64,000 nt of DNA from Nocardia higoensis (GCF_015477835.1 NZ_JADLQN010000004.1:124001-188000); one strand, 5' to 3'; positions 32,859 through 41,866 are shown, numbered from the stretch's first letter. Notes: generated by a model not told the origin, from the sequence alone. A program made the numbers and translations.

Positions 32859-33179
32859 TCACACCTGGGTGGCGGGGGTGGTGACGTGCAGGTCGAAATC
32901 CTCGGTGACTTTCAGCTGGCAGCACAGCCGGGAGTTGTCCCGTCGGTCTTCGGCCGTGCCCCAGAGCATTTCGTCTTCCATCTCGTCCATGGGCGGCAGC
33001 GCGTCGAGTTCGGCCTCGTCGACGTAGACGTGGCAGGTGGCGCACGACAGCGAGCCGCCGCATTCGGCGACGATGCCGGGGACGCCGTTGCGCACGGCGG
33101 TCTCCATGACGGAGTCGCCGACGTTCGCGGTGATGGTGCGGGACCGGCCGGTGTGGTCGGTGTAGGTGACCTGGGGCAT
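32859..33179 (-). CDS. creF: [2Fe-2S] ferredoxin CreF
   Basis: 106 residues. Adrenodoxin/putidaredoxin-type cluster ligands: C40 and C46, C49 in AECGGSLSCATCHVYVDE, and a fourth Cys in RLCCQL near residue 86. It carries electrons from CreE to the P450 CreJ. Tightly packed between creG (29 bp) and creE (2 bp). Confidence 0.93.
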   Translation of the reverse strand: MPQVTYTDHTGRSRTITANVGDSVMETAVRNGVPGIVAECGGSLSCATCHVYVDEAELDALPPMDEMEDEMLWGTAEDRRDNSRLCCQLKVTEDFDLHVTTPATQV

Positions 33180-33208
33180 GTCGTTCCTCCTTGGTCGAAA
33201 GCGTGGTC

Positions 33209-33961
33209 TCAGATGAACTGGCGGCCGCCGTCGACGACCAGGGTCTGTCCGGTGACGAAGCCGCTGTCGGGGCCCGCGAGGTAGAGGGCGGCGCCGACGA
33301 CGTCCTCGGGTGTGCTGGAGCGCCGCAGCGCGCCGCGGTCGACGCCATAGGATTCGGCGTCGTCCATCAGGCCGCGGCTGGCCTCGGTGAGGGTGAAGCC
33401 GGGGGCGATGGCGTTGACGGTGATCGAACGCCTGCCGAGTTCCTTGGCCAGCACCCGCGTGAGGGCGATGACGCCGCCCTTGGACGCGACGTAGTGCGCC
33501 CAGTTCTCCGAGCCGCTGTAGACGGTGGCCGAGGAGAGGTTGACGACGCGGCCGCCCGCGGGCAGGTACGGGCTGACCGCGCGGGTCATCAGCCACGGGC
33601 CTTTGAGATTGACCGACATGACCAGATCCCATTCGACCGGGTCGATGTCCTCGAAGCGGGAACGTCTGACGGTGCCGTAGACGGCGGCGTTGTTGATCAG
33701 CACGTCGATGCGGCCGCCGCCGAATTCCGCGACCTGTGCGGCCAGTTCCGCCGTGGAGTCGGGGTCGGTGACGTCGACCCGGCCGGACCAGGCATCGACG
33801 CCGGCCTTCTCGACCAGGCGGGCGGTTTCGGCCACGCCGTCGGTGTCGAGGTCGGCCACGGCGACACGGTGGCCGCGCCCGGCGAACCCGAGGGCGAAGG
33901 TCCGGCCGAGTCCGCCTGCGGCGCCGGTGATCAGGACTGTGCGGGGCGCGGAATCCGTCAT
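33209..33961 (-). CDS. creG: Short-chain dehydrogenase CreG
   Basis: 250 residues, classical SDR: cofactor loop LITGAAGGLGRTF, NNAAVYG, catalytic Ser in VVNLSSATVYSGS and YVASK (Tyr/Lys pair), C-terminal VVDGGRQFI. By position it corresponds to creG, the alcohol dehydrogenase acting on 4-hydroxybenzyl alcohol in the 4-cresol pathway. An alternative benzylic substrate is possible. The gene starts 4 bp after creH. Confidence 0.87.
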   Translation of the reverse strand: MTDSAPRTVLITGAAGGLGRTFALGFAGRGHRVAVADLDTDGVAETARLVEKAGVDAWSGRVDVTDPDSTAELAAQVAEFGGGRIDVLINNAAVYGTVRRSRFEDIDPVEWDLVMSVNLKGPWLMTRAVSPYLPAGGRVVNLSSATVYSGSENWAHYVASKGGVIALTRVLAKELGRRSITVNAIAPGFTLTEASRGLMDDAESYGVDRGALRRSSTPEDVVGAALYLAGPDSGFVTGQTLVVDGGRQFI

Positions 33962-33965
33962 GGGC

Positions 33966-35783
33966 TCAGCTCTCCAGGATCTCGACGCGGCCGGTGTTGC
34001 CGTCGACGCGGATGAGCTGGCCGGTCCTGATGGTCGTGGAGGCCGAGCCGGTGCCGGTGACCGCGGGCAGGCCGTATTCGCGGCAGACGATGGCGGCGTG
34101 GCTCATCATGCCGCCGATGTCGGTGACCGTCGCTTTGATCTTGCCGAAGATCGGGCCCCACGACGGCGCGGTGATGGTGGCGACGAGGATCTCGCCGTCG
34201 CGCACTCCGGAGAGATGATCGGCGGAGGTGACCACGCGCGCCCGGCCCTCGACGACGCCGGGGGAAGCGGCCATGCCGGTGATGGCGCCGTCGTCGGTGT
34301 CCTCGCCTGCCAGCCACTGCTGAACCTGTTCGGTGGTGATGCCGTAGAGCATCATCGTGAACGGCTCGGTGATCTCGGCGGGCGGAGTGTTCAGGGCGGG
34401 CTGCGGGCGGCGGGTGTTCAGCGCGTCGATGATGCCGCGGCGGCGTTCGATCTCGGCGGGCCAGTAGTACGGGCCGGTGGCTTCCGCGCCGACGGCCCAG
34501 CCGGTCACCAGGTCGAAGATGGCGTCGCGGACTTCGTTGCGGTTGAGGTAGAGCATGTCGGCGGGGTCGGACCAGAAGCCCGCGTCGGTGAAGACCCGGC
34601 CCAGCTCACGGACCTTGCGCCAGAACACTCCCATGGTCCAGTGCTCGATGTAGAAGTTGTGGTTCTCGACGTAGGGGTAGGCGGTGGCGGCGAGGCCGCG
34701 CTTGGCGTCGAACTGCTCGCGCAGGTCCTCGGTGAGGATGTCGCGGTACTCCTCGACGATGCGGTCCTTCTCGGCGACGAGTTCCTCGACCGGGCGCATG
34801 ATGTTCTGGCCCTCGTCGACGCGGCGGATGTAGTCGGCGATGAACCCGAGCGGGATCTCCTGGTGTTCCTTCCAGTACTTGTCGTGGCCGTAGAAGCCGT
34901 TGCCGACGGTGAAGTTGAACCACGGGTCCTGGGCGGCCTGGTAGGCGGCGAGCCATTCCCCGCCGCCCGCGGCGCGCACCGCCTCCAGCGTGCCCGCCAC
35001 GTCGTCGGTGTCGGTGAAGGCGGCCTGCAGGTTCATCTCGACGGCCATGACGGCGAGCTTCTTGAGTTCGTCGTCTGGCCGGAACAGCTCCATGTCGACG
35101 CCCTGCACCATCTTGGCGATGGCCTGGTCGGGGATGCCGGGGAAGACTTCCTTGCAGAAGCCGAAGAATTCGAGGTAGGCGAGGTAGCCCAGATTCAGGA
35201 ACTCGAAGTGGTACTGCCAGTTGCGGTAGAGCAGGGCGATCAGCCGGTCGTAGTTCTCCATGAGCACCTGCGAGCCGTCCATGGCCTTGCCGGAGACGAT
35301 GTCGTCGAAGGGCACGGCGTCGGGCAACGCGGCGAACTCGAGGGTCTCCATCTCGTCGATGGTGGCGCGCACCTTGGCGCGCCAGGCGTCGAGCAGGACA
35401 TCCCAGTTCTGGAAGTAGTGACCGGCGCGGCGCTCGAATTCCGGTACGCGGGCGGCGATCTGATCCTCGGGCACGGCGACAGGACTCATGTACAGGTAGC
35501 CGAGGTGGATCTTGAACTCGATGCCGTTGGCCGGCGGGATGAGCAGGTGGCGGGTGTTGTACTGGCCGAGGCACTTGACCGCGAATTCGCCGCCGATGGT
35601 CTCGAAGGGCTTGAACACGGTGGGCCAGTGCTGGCTGTCGCAGAACCAGAACTTCTCGTCGCCGCCGGGGGCGTTGTCGAAGACGAGGTTGTAGGGGTAG
35701 AGCTGCTCCCAGCCCTCGGCTCCGGCGGGCACCTCGATCTCCGAGGGCTTCGGGAAAGACTTCATTGTCTGCTCGACGGTCAT
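33966..35783 (-). CDS. creH: 4-alkylphenol phosphate synthase subunit CreH (PEP-utilising mobile domain)
   Basis: Half of a two-part PEP-synthase-like enzyme that phosphorylates the phenol hydroxyl in the first pathway step. 605 residues from ATG 35783. The long N-terminal part (for example NRNEVRDAIFDLVTGWAVG) matches phenylphosphate-synthase-like proteins; the C-terminal mobile domain has AASPGVVEGRARVV and the phosphohistidine loop GGMMSHAAIVCREYGLPAV near residue 560. It needs CreI, encoded 25 bp upstream, for ATP binding. Confidence 0.9.
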   Translation of the reverse strand: MTVEQTMKSFPKPSEIEVPAGAEGWEQLYPYNLVFDNAPGGDEKFWFCDSQHWPTVFKPFETIGGEFAVKCLGQYNTRHLLIPPANGIEFKIHLGYLYMSPVAVPEDQIAARVPEFERRAGHYFQNWDVLLDAWRAKVRATIDEMETLEFAALPDAVPFDDIVSGKAMDGSQVLMENYDRLIALLYRNWQYHFEFLNLGYLAYLEFFGFCKEVFPGIPDQAIAKMVQGVDMELFRPDDELKKLAVMAVEMNLQAAFTDTDDVAGTLEAVRAAGGGEWLAAYQAAQDPWFNFTVGNGFYGHDKYWKEHQEIPLGFIADYIRRVDEGQNIMRPVEELVAEKDRIVEEYRDILTEDLREQFDAKRGLAATAYPYVENHNFYIEHWTMGVFWRKVRELGRVFTDAGFWSDPADMLYLNRNEVRDAIFDLVTGWAVGAEATGPYYWPAEIERRRGIIDALNTRRPQPALNTPPAEITEPFTMMLYGITTEQVQQWLAGEDTDDGAITGMAASPGVVEGRARVVTSADHLSGVRDGEILVATITAPSWGPIFGKIKATVTDIGGMMSHAAIVCREYGLPAVTGTGSASTTIRTGQLIRVDGNTGRVEILES

Positions 35784-35808
35784 GGATGTTCCTTTGCGGG
35801 AGTTCGAT

Positions 35809-36912
35809 TCAGCGGCGGCTGAGGGCGGCGAGGCCGGAGAAGGAGAAGCCGGTGGAGCTTTTGGAAGGCGACGCCACGGGGGCGGCCACGACAGCGGCGG
35901 GCGTCGCGACGGAGTGCACGGTCTCCGGACGCGACTGCAACAGCAGCAGGTTCTCGCCGTCGGGCAGGTCGGCGTCGAGCGCCCACTCGATGTCTTGCGG
36001 GCAGCCGTAATGCTTCTCGGCGCGCTTGGCCATGGCGGCGACGGCCTGCAGTTCGACATCCGACAGGCAGCGGACCTCGCGGCGTTCGGCCTCGACCTCG
36101 CGTTCGACGAGTGCGCCGGTGGCCGGGTCGGGCACGAGTTCGGCGTGCTTGTCGCCGATGTGCTGGCGCACGATCGCGAGCATCACCTTGTCGAGCAGGA
36201 TGTTGTCGGGGGTGACCTGGCCGGAGACCACCATCTCACCGACACCCCAGGAGGCGTCCACGACGATCTTGGAGCGGTCGCCGTTGGACGGGTCGAGGGT
36301 CATGGCGACACCGGAGGCGCGGGCGTTGACCATCTTCTGCACGGCGACGGCCATCGACAGATCTTCTTCGGGGATGTTGTTGCGCAGCCGGTAGGTGATG
36401 GCGCGGCTGGTGTAAAGCGAGGCCCAGCAGCGGCGCACGTGCTCGCGGACGTTCTCGTAGCCGGTGAGCCACAGGTAGGTGTCCTGCTGGCCGGCGAAGC
36501 TGGCGTCGGGCAGATCCTCGGCGGTCGCCGACGAGCGCACCGCGACCGGCACCTCGCCGCCGGGGAAACGCGACATCAGCTCGTCGTAGGCGGCGCGGAA
36601 GACACCGTGCATGTCCTCGGGGACGTCACGGGATTCGATGGCGGCGCGGATCTTCGCGGAGATGCGGTCGATGGAGGCGACGTCGTCGGGGTCGATCTCG
36701 GCGAGCGCGGCCTTGATCTTCTCGCGCAGGCCGGTCCCGGTGACGAAGGCGTCGTAGGCGGCGGTGGTCATGGCGAATCCGGGCGGGACGGGCATGCCCG
36801 CGGAGGTCATCGAGACCAGCGAGGCGCACTTGCCGCCGAGCAGTGCCAGGGTCGGCTCGTGGCCGCTGTCGAAGAAGACGATGTAGTCCGTGTTGTCGGG
36901 GTGGGCGTTCAC
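35809..36912 (-). CDS. creI: 4-alkylphenol phosphate synthase subunit CreI (PPDK N-terminal ATP-binding)
   Basis: 367 residues from GTG 36912 with a GGAGGT site. This is the ATP-grasp-like N-terminal domain of PEP synthase/PPDK: LLGGKCASLVSMTSAGMPVP, PGFAMTTAAYDAF, VAVRSSATAEDLPDASFAGQ and WALDADLPDGENLLLLQSRPET. It supplies the phosphoryl group that CreH transfers to the phenol. In C. glutamicum creH and creI are adjacent, as here. Lies 4 bp after creJ. Confidence 0.9.
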   Translation of the reverse strand: MNAHPDNTDYIVFFDSGHEPTLALLGGKCASLVSMTSAGMPVPPGFAMTTAAYDAFVTGTGLREKIKAALAEIDPDDVASIDRISAKIRAAIESRDVPEDMHGVFRAAYDELMSRFPGGEVPVAVRSSATAEDLPDASFAGQQDTYLWLTGYENVREHVRRCWASLYTSRAITYRLRNNIPEEDLSMAVAVQKMVNARASGVAMTLDPSNGDRSKIVVDASWGVGEMVVSGQVTPDNILLDKVMLAIVRQHIGDKHAELVPDPATGALVEREVEAERREVRCLSDVELQAVAAMAKRAEKHYGCPQDIEWALDADLPDGENLLLLQSRPETVHSVATPAAVVAAPVASPSKSSTGFSFSGLAALSRR

Positions 36913-36916
36913 GGGG

Positions 36917-38176
36917 TCAGACCTCCCAGGTGACCGGAACCGCGACGGGCGCGCGGAAGGACAGGTTGTCGCCGAAGCGGATGTCGGCGTCGTCGGCCAG
37001 GCGCAGGCCGGGCACCAGGCGGGCGACCTCTTCGATCGCGACCTTCGTCTGGAGTTTGGCGAGCATGTTGCCCAGGCAGTAGTGGATGCCGTAGCCGAAG
37101 GACAGGTGCTCGCGGGCGTTGGGCCGGTCGATGTCGAAGGTGTCGGCGTCGTCGAAGCGGGTTTCGTCGCGGTTGGCCGAGCCCATCAGCAGCAGGATGT
37201 TCGCACCCTGAGGGATGGCCACACCGCCGATCTCGGTCTCGCGCAGGGCCTTTCGCCGCCAGCCGACGATGGAGGGGCTGTAGCGCAGTACCTCGTCGAC
37301 GGCGGCGGGGATGCGGCCGGGGTCGGCGACGATCCGCTGCCACTGGCCGGGGTGCGAGAGCAGCACGCGCAGGGCGTTGGAGATCAGGGTGGTGGTGGTC
37401 TCGTGCCCGGCGAACAGCAGCGAGTAGCACAGCGAGGCGATCTCGTGGTCGGTGATCTCATCGCCCTCGGACTGCATGCGGACCATGTCGCCGACCAGGC
37501 TGTCGGGTCGGGTCTCGTGGGCCTCGGCGACGAGCCTGCGGCATTCGGCCCAGTATTCGACGAGATTGCGGGCATGCGGGATCTGCTCGTCGTCGGACAG
37601 ATCGCCCCAGGTCATCGCGGCGCGGGAGTCCGACCAGCGCTTGAAGGTGTCGATCTGGTGCACGTCCGCGCCGATCAGGGTGAGAATCGTGATGGTGGGG
37701 ACGTCGTAGGCCAGGTCGCGGACCAGATCGCCGCGTCGCTGCGGGCGGGCCAGCATGGTGTCCAGCAGGCGCACCACATTGGCCCGGATCTGCGGTTCGA
37801 GCACCTTGTACCGGCGCGGGGTGAACGCCTTCGCGGCGACCTTGCGAATCCTGGTGTGTTCCGGGGGGACTCGTGCGGACAGTCCCGAGTAGGCGGTGAA
37901 GCCGCCCTCATCCATGATCCGCTTCGCCTGCGGGCCGCGTTCGCGCACCGGCGCCTGGGCGTTCTCGGAGGAGAAGGTCTCCCAGTCGCCGAAGACGGCT
38001 TTGATGTCGTCGTAGCGGGTCACCACCCAGTAGCCGATGCGCTCGTCGAACATCACCGGCTCCTCGGCGCGCAGCGCGGCATAGGCGGGGAACGGGTCGT
38101 TCTGGGCGAAGGGCTCGTAGCCGTGGTGGACCGGGCAGCCGGTGGCCGTATCGGCCGGGCTGTGTGTCGACGTCAT
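36917..38176 (-). CDS. creJ: Cytochrome P450 CreJ
   Basis: Oxidises the methyl group of the phosphorylated cresol. ATG 38176 is chosen because AGGAGG lies 4 nt upstream; an in-frame ATG at 38191 sits before that site. 419 residues. I-helix LLFAGHETTTTLISN, K-helix EVLRYSPS (ExxR), heme loop LSFGYGIHYCLGNMLAKLQ. It is the first gene of the operon, 84 bp downstream of an IclR-type palindrome at 38260-38274. Confidence 0.9.
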   Translation of the reverse strand: MTSTHSPADTATGCPVHHGYEPFAQNDPFPAYAALRAEEPVMFDERIGYWVVTRYDDIKAVFGDWETFSSENAQAPVRERGPQAKRIMDEGGFTAYSGLSARVPPEHTRIRKVAAKAFTPRRYKVLEPQIRANVVRLLDTMLARPQRRGDLVRDLAYDVPTITILTLIGADVHQIDTFKRWSDSRAAMTWGDLSDDEQIPHARNLVEYWAECRRLVAEAHETRPDSLVGDMVRMQSEGDEITDHEIASLCYSLLFAGHETTTTLISNALRVLLSHPGQWQRIVADPGRIPAAVDEVLRYSPSIVGWRRKALRETEIGGVAIPQGANILLLMGSANRDETRFDDADTFDIDRPNAREHLSFGYGIHYCLGNMLAKLQTKVAIEEVARLVPGLRLADDADIRFGDNLSFRAPVAVPVTWEV

Positions 38177-38259
38177 CACGCCTCCTGTCATGTGTCACGC
38201 ACCGCTGTGTGACGGTCACCTCATCGTGCTCCGCGTCACTGCGCGAGTACAGGCGGCGC

Positions 38260-38274
38260 TTCCGTTGGACGGAA
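38260..38274. promoter_or_regulatory. IclR-type operator upstream of creJ
   Basis: TTCCGTTGGACGGAA: arms TTCCGT/ACGGAA around 3 nt. It closely resembles the palindromes at 41058 and 41852 and lies between the IclR gene stop and the creJ start. Confidence 0.6.
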
Positions 38275-38295
38275 GTGGCTCGGGTCTTGCCCTGA

Positions 38296-39078
38296 TCAGG
38301 GGGTTCGTCGTCCTCGGCTGGGAAAGCGCGCCAGGCTGGGCTGCGGCCGGGCGGCGGCGGCCTCGATCCGCTGTGCGATGCCGCGCAGGGTCGGCAGGTA
38401 CCGGGTCATCGTCGCGGCGTGCGCGGAGAGCAGGACCAGCCCGATCGCCGCGGGCTGCGGGTCCAGGCGCACCGGCACCGCGATCGAGCAGGAGCCTTCC
38501 CTGACCTCTTCCTGCGTGGTCGCGTAGCCCTCGTCGCGCACCCTGCGCAGCTCGGCGGCCAGCCGGCCGGGATTGACGTGGGTGTGTTTGGTGGTCGCCT
38601 CGAGCCGGTGGGCCAGGTAGGCCTCGCGCACCCAGTCCTCTTCGTAGGCGAGCAGCACCTTGCCCACGGCGGTGGCGTGCAGGGGCAGGCGGCCGCCGAC
38701 GCGGGAGGCGCGGGGGACGCGGGTCGAGCCGTAGATGCGGTCGATGTAGAGCGCTTCGTCGCCGTCGCGGATGGCGATGTGCGCGGTCTCGTGGGTCAGG
38801 GAGAACAGGTCCTGCAGGTAGGGGCGGGCGGTGTCGCGCAGATGGCGGCCCGCGTTCTGGGCGACGGTCCACAGGCGCAGGCCCACGGTGTAGCGGCCCT
38901 GGCTGTCGCGTTCGAGCGCGCCCCATTCGACGAGTTCGCCGACCAGCCGGTGCGCGGTGGGCAGCGGCAGGTCGGCGAACTCGGCCAGGTCGCTCAGGGA
39001 CAGGGCATTGGGTCCGGATTCGAAGGCGGCGAGCAAGGCCAGCGCCTTGGAGGTCACCGTCCGGCCGTCACCTCGCAT
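38296..39078 (-). CDS. IclR-family regulator of the cre operon (CreR candidate)
   Basis: 260 residues. N-terminal winged helix: TVTSKALALLAAFE, SLSDLAEFADLPLPTAHRLV; C-terminal effector domain with RLPLHATAVGKVLLA and EEVREGSCSIAVPV. Located directly upstream of creJ and downstream of the pobA-HD pair, all on one strand. It probably senses cresol or a pathway intermediate and binds the 38260 palindrome. The name CreR is inferred from context only. Confidence 0.88.
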   Translation of the reverse strand: MRGDGRTVTSKALALLAAFESGPNALSLSDLAEFADLPLPTAHRLVGELVEWGALERDSQGRYTVGLRLWTVAQNAGRHLRDTARPYLQDLFSLTHETAHIAIRDGDEALYIDRIYGSTRVPRASRVGGRLPLHATAVGKVLLAYEEDWVREAYLAHRLEATTKHTHVNPGRLAAELRRVRDEGYATTQEEVREGSCSIAVPVRLDPQPAAIGLVLLSAHAATMTRYLPTLRGIAQRIEAAAARPQPSLARFPSRGRRTP

Positions 39079-39124
39079 CGCCGTCTCCTCGGTCCAGGCT
39101 GTTGTCGCGCGGATCGCTGGTGGC

Positions 39125-39814
39125 TCAGCCCAGCGCGAACCGCTGCGGAGTGCTGTCCGTCGTCGCTATCGCGGCCAGGGCCCTGGCCGCGATCCGTGCC
39201 GCGTCGGTGAACAGATGGTCGTGCACTCGGCTGCCGATCAGCGTGTGCGCCTGCTGCCGGGTCAGCCCGAACCAGTTCATCACAGTGTCGACGCCGTGCG
39301 GGGTGAGCCGCCACAGTTTGTCGGCGTCCTTGACCAGTGAGTCCTCCAGCGACAGCGAGGTGAGCCGGGAATCGTGGCCGTCGATGATCGCGACGATCTC
39401 GCTGGTCTTCGCGGGATCGTGACCCAGCTCGGTCAGGATCCTGGCGGCGATCTCGGCCCCCGCCTTCTCGTGCGCGACGACCAGATCCTTGCGGCCGCCG
39501 CCGGGGCGGATGGCCTCGAGGACCTCGGCTTCGGGCACCCTCGACCAGCCGGTGTCGTGCAGGATGATCGCGGGCAGGACGATATCGCGGTCGGCTTGCG
39601 GGTGCAGGTCGCACAGCGCGGTGGCCAGACCGTAGGAGTAGACGGTGTGGACGTCGTTGCTGCGTACATGCAGATGCTCGACGGCCTGCCGCCAGATCGC
39701 GTCGTCCTCGGAGCGGAAGCCCGCGGTGCCGGGCACGCTCGCGGGGTCGGGGAGGAAACCGGTGACGTCCGCGCCGAGGTGGTTGGCGTCGGCCCTCAAG
39801 CGGGGCAGTGTCAC
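39125..39814 (-). CDS. Second CreD-like HD phosphohydrolase, coupled to pobA
   Basis: 229 residues from GTG 39814, which overlaps the pobA stop (GTGA). Same metal-ligand set as CreD: RSNDVHTVYSYGLATAL, ILHDTGWSRVPE, HEKAGAEIAARILTELGHD, IIDGHDSRLTS and DADKLWRLTPHG. It is therefore a paralogue of CreD sitting with 4-hydroxybenzoate hydroxylase. A plausible job is dephosphorylating a phosphorylated 4-hydroxybenzoate or aldehyde so that PobA can use it; this is inference. Confidence 0.82.
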   Translation of the reverse strand: MTLPRLRADANHLGADVTGFLPDPASVPGTAGFRSEDDAIWRQAVEHLHVRSNDVHTVYSYGLATALCDLHPQADRDIVLPAIILHDTGWSRVPEAEVLEAIRPGGGRKDLVVAHEKAGAEIAARILTELGHDPAKTSEIVAIIDGHDSRLTSLSLEDSLVKDADKLWRLTPHGVDTVMNWFGLTRQQAHTLIGSRVHDHLFTDAARIAARALAAIATTDSTPQRFALG

Positions 39815-41013
39815 GGTCGGCGACCTCCCGGCCAGCCGGTGTAGGCCTCGGCGAGGTAGGTCGATCCGGCGGTGGAGCCGGTGACCGAGGCCAGCTCGCC
39901 GATCTGCCTGCGCACGTCGAACGGGGTGGCCTCGGGCAGCGTGTGCAGCATGGCGGTCATCCAGTACGAGAAGTGCTGGGCCTTCCACACCCTGCTGAGG
40001 GCGCGCTCGCTGTAGACGGCCAGCGGCGCGAGATCCTTCGCGGCGAGCGCGCGTTCGAGTTCCTCGGCGAGGATGCGCACGTCGGCGAGGGCGAGGTTGA
40101 GGCCCTTGGCCCCGGTCGGCGGCACGGTGTGCGCGGCGTCGCCCGCGAGCACGAGTCTGCCGTAGTGCACCGGTTCCTGGACGAAGCTGCGGAACGGGAG
40201 CACGCTGCGCGAGGTGATCGGGCCCTCGATCAGGGAGTAGCCGTTGGCGCCGACGCGGGCCTGCAGTTCCGCCCAGATCCGGTCCTCGGGCCAGTCCTCG
40301 ACGTTCTCGGACGGGTCGCACTGGAAGTACATGCGCTGCAGCGTCTCGGTGCGCTGGCTGATCAGCGCGAAGCCGCGGGGGGAGTGGTTGTAGATCAGCT
40401 CCGGCGAGCTCGGCGGCGCCTGCGCGAGGATGCCGAACCAGGCGAAGGGGTATTCGCGGAAGTACTGCCGGCGCCGGTCTTCTGGCACCTCGTGGCGGCA
40501 CAGGCTGCGCGAGCCGTCCGCGCCGACGAGGAAGTCCGCGCGGATCTCGTGGGCGGAGCCGTCCGCGTCGGTGAAACGCACGACGGGGGCGTCAGAGGTG
40601 AGATCGCCGACGGAGACGTCGGTGACGCCGAACCGGACGTCACCGCCGTCGCGTGCCCTGGCGTCGGCGAGGTCGATGAAGACATCGGTCTGCGGATAGA
40701 GCTGGGTCGACGCGCCGACCAGGGCTGTGAAGTCGATGCGATGGCCGCCGCCCCCGAAGGCCAGTTCGATGCCGTCGTGCCGGTAGCCGTCGCGGTGCAC
40801 CCGGTCCGAGACGCCGGTGTCGACCAGCAGATCCACCGAATCCTGTTCGAGAATGCCCGCGCGGTGGGTCTGCTCGATCTCTTCGCGGCCGCGGACGTCG
40901 ACGGCCACCGAGTCGATCCCGGCTCGGGCCAGCAGGTGGGACAACATGAGCCCAGCCGGGCCCGCGCCGACGATGGCGATCTGGGTGCGACTGTGGGTGC
41001 GTGAGGGGGACAT
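39811..41013 (-). CDS. pobA: 4-hydroxybenzoate 3-monooxygenase PobA
   Basis: Flavoprotein that converts 4-hydroxybenzoate to protocatechuate, 400 residues. FAD motif IAIVGAGPAGLMLSHLLARAG at the N-terminus, HRAGILEQDSVDLL and LVGADGSRSLCRHEVP, then GDAAHTVPPTGAKGLNLALAD. High similarity in pattern to known PobA makes the substrate assignment firm, and it joins the cre and pca pathways. The 41058 palindrome lies 45 bp upstream. Confidence 0.93.
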   Translation of the reverse strand: MSPSRTHSRTQIAIVGAGPAGLMLSHLLARAGIDSVAVDVRGREEIEQTHRAGILEQDSVDLLVDTGVSDRVHRDGYRHDGIELAFGGGGHRIDFTALVGASTQLYPQTDVFIDLADARARDGGDVRFGVTDVSVGDLTSDAPVVRFTDADGSAHEIRADFLVGADGSRSLCRHEVPEDRRRQYFREYPFAWFGILAQAPPSSPELIYNHSPRGFALISQRTETLQRMYFQCDPSENVEDWPEDRIWAELQARVGANGYSLIEGPITSRSVLPFRSFVQEPVHYGRLVLAGDAAHTVPPTGAKGLNLALADVRILAEELERALAAKDLAPLAVYSERALSRVWKAQHFSYWMTAMLHTLPEATPFDVRRQIGELASVTGSTAGSTYLAEAYTGWPGGRRP

Positions 41014-41057
41014 GCCGGAATTCTGGGCTCATGGCGAGCGTCGCTACCACGGCACTC

Positions 41058-41072
41058 TTCCGCTCAGCGGAA
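41058..41072. promoter_or_regulatory. IclR-type operator upstream of pobA
   Basis: TTCCGCT-C-AGCGGAA, a perfect 7-bp inverted repeat around one base, in the 65-bp gap between the pcaR stop and the pobA start. Same sequence class as the sites at 38260 and 41852. Confidence 0.65.
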
Positions 41073-41078
41073 CTCGCT

Positions 41079-41840
41079 TCAGTCGGTGATCGGACCGGGG
41101 ATGCTGCGCCCGATCCCGCGCGCGGCGACGTGCAGGGCGCTGACCAGCCTCGCCTGCTCCCGGTCGAGGCTGGGCACGACGACGCCCAGGGCCGCCACCA
41201 CCTGTTCGCCCGATCGGATCGGGACGGCCACCGAGCACGCCCCGAGGCTCATCTCCTCGACGGTGGTCGCGTAGTCGTCGTCGAGGACGTTGTCGAGCTG
41301 GCGGCGCAGCGCGCCGGGCTGGCTCACCGTGTAGGGGGTGATGCGGGGCAGGTGGGCGAGGACCGCGGCCCTGATCTCTTCGGGTGCGTGCGCCAGCAGC
41401 ACCTTGCCGACCCCCGTGGCGTGCAGCGGCAGCCGGGAACCGATCGTGCTGACCACGGGTACCGAGGCGTGCCCGGACAGCCGGTCGACGTAGAGCACCT
41501 CACTGCCGTCGCGGACCGCCAGATGCACGGTGGCCAGGGTCGCGCCGTAGAGGTCGTGCAGATACGGCGAGGCGATCTGGCGCAGGCTCGACTGCACGGG
41601 CGCGAGCAGCCCGATGTCCCAGAGTCTGCGCCCGACGACGTAGTGCCCGGACTCGGTGCGGCTGAGCGCGCCCCAGGCGAGCAGTTCGCGGACCAGCCGG
41701 TGCGCGGTCGGCAACGGCAGGTCCGCGCGATCGGCGAGTTCGGTCAAGGTGAGCCGCCGGTGGCGTTGGTCGAAGGCGCCCAGGAGTGCCAGCGCGCGGC
41801 TGGTGACGGAGAGTCCGGGCCGGCCGGAGTTGCCTGCCAT
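41079..41840 (-). CDS. pcaR: IclR-family regulator of pca/pob genes (PcaR-like)
   Basis: 253 residues from ATG 41840; ATG 41849 is also possible, but the longest frame (41876) would run through the operator. Winged helix SVTSRALALLGAFDQ and RADLPLPTAHRLVRELLAW; effector domain RLPLHATGVGKVLLAH, EEMSLGACSVAVPI. Divergent from pcaH with a palindrome at 41852-41866 immediately upstream of its own start, suggesting autoregulation and control of pcaH. Confidence 0.85.
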   Translation of the reverse strand: MAGNSGRPGLSVTSRALALLGAFDQRHRRLTLTELADRADLPLPTAHRLVRELLAWGALSRTESGHYVVGRRLWDIGLLAPVQSSLRQIASPYLHDLYGATLATVHLAVRDGSEVLYVDRLSGHASVPVVSTIGSRLPLHATGVGKVLLAHAPEEIRAAVLAHLPRITPYTVSQPGALRRQLDNVLDDDYATTVEEMSLGACSVAVPIRSGEQVVAALGVVVPSLDREQARLVSALHVAARGIGRSIPGPITD

Positions 41841-41851
41841 GGCGAACATCC

Positions 41852-41866
41852 TTCCGCTCAGTGGAA
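41852..41866. promoter_or_regulatory. IclR-type operator between pcaR and pcaH
   Basis: TTCCGCTCAGTGGAA differs from the pobA site by one base. It sits directly upstream of the pcaR start and 46 bp before the pcaH start, so one bound dimer could control both directions. Confidence 0.65.
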
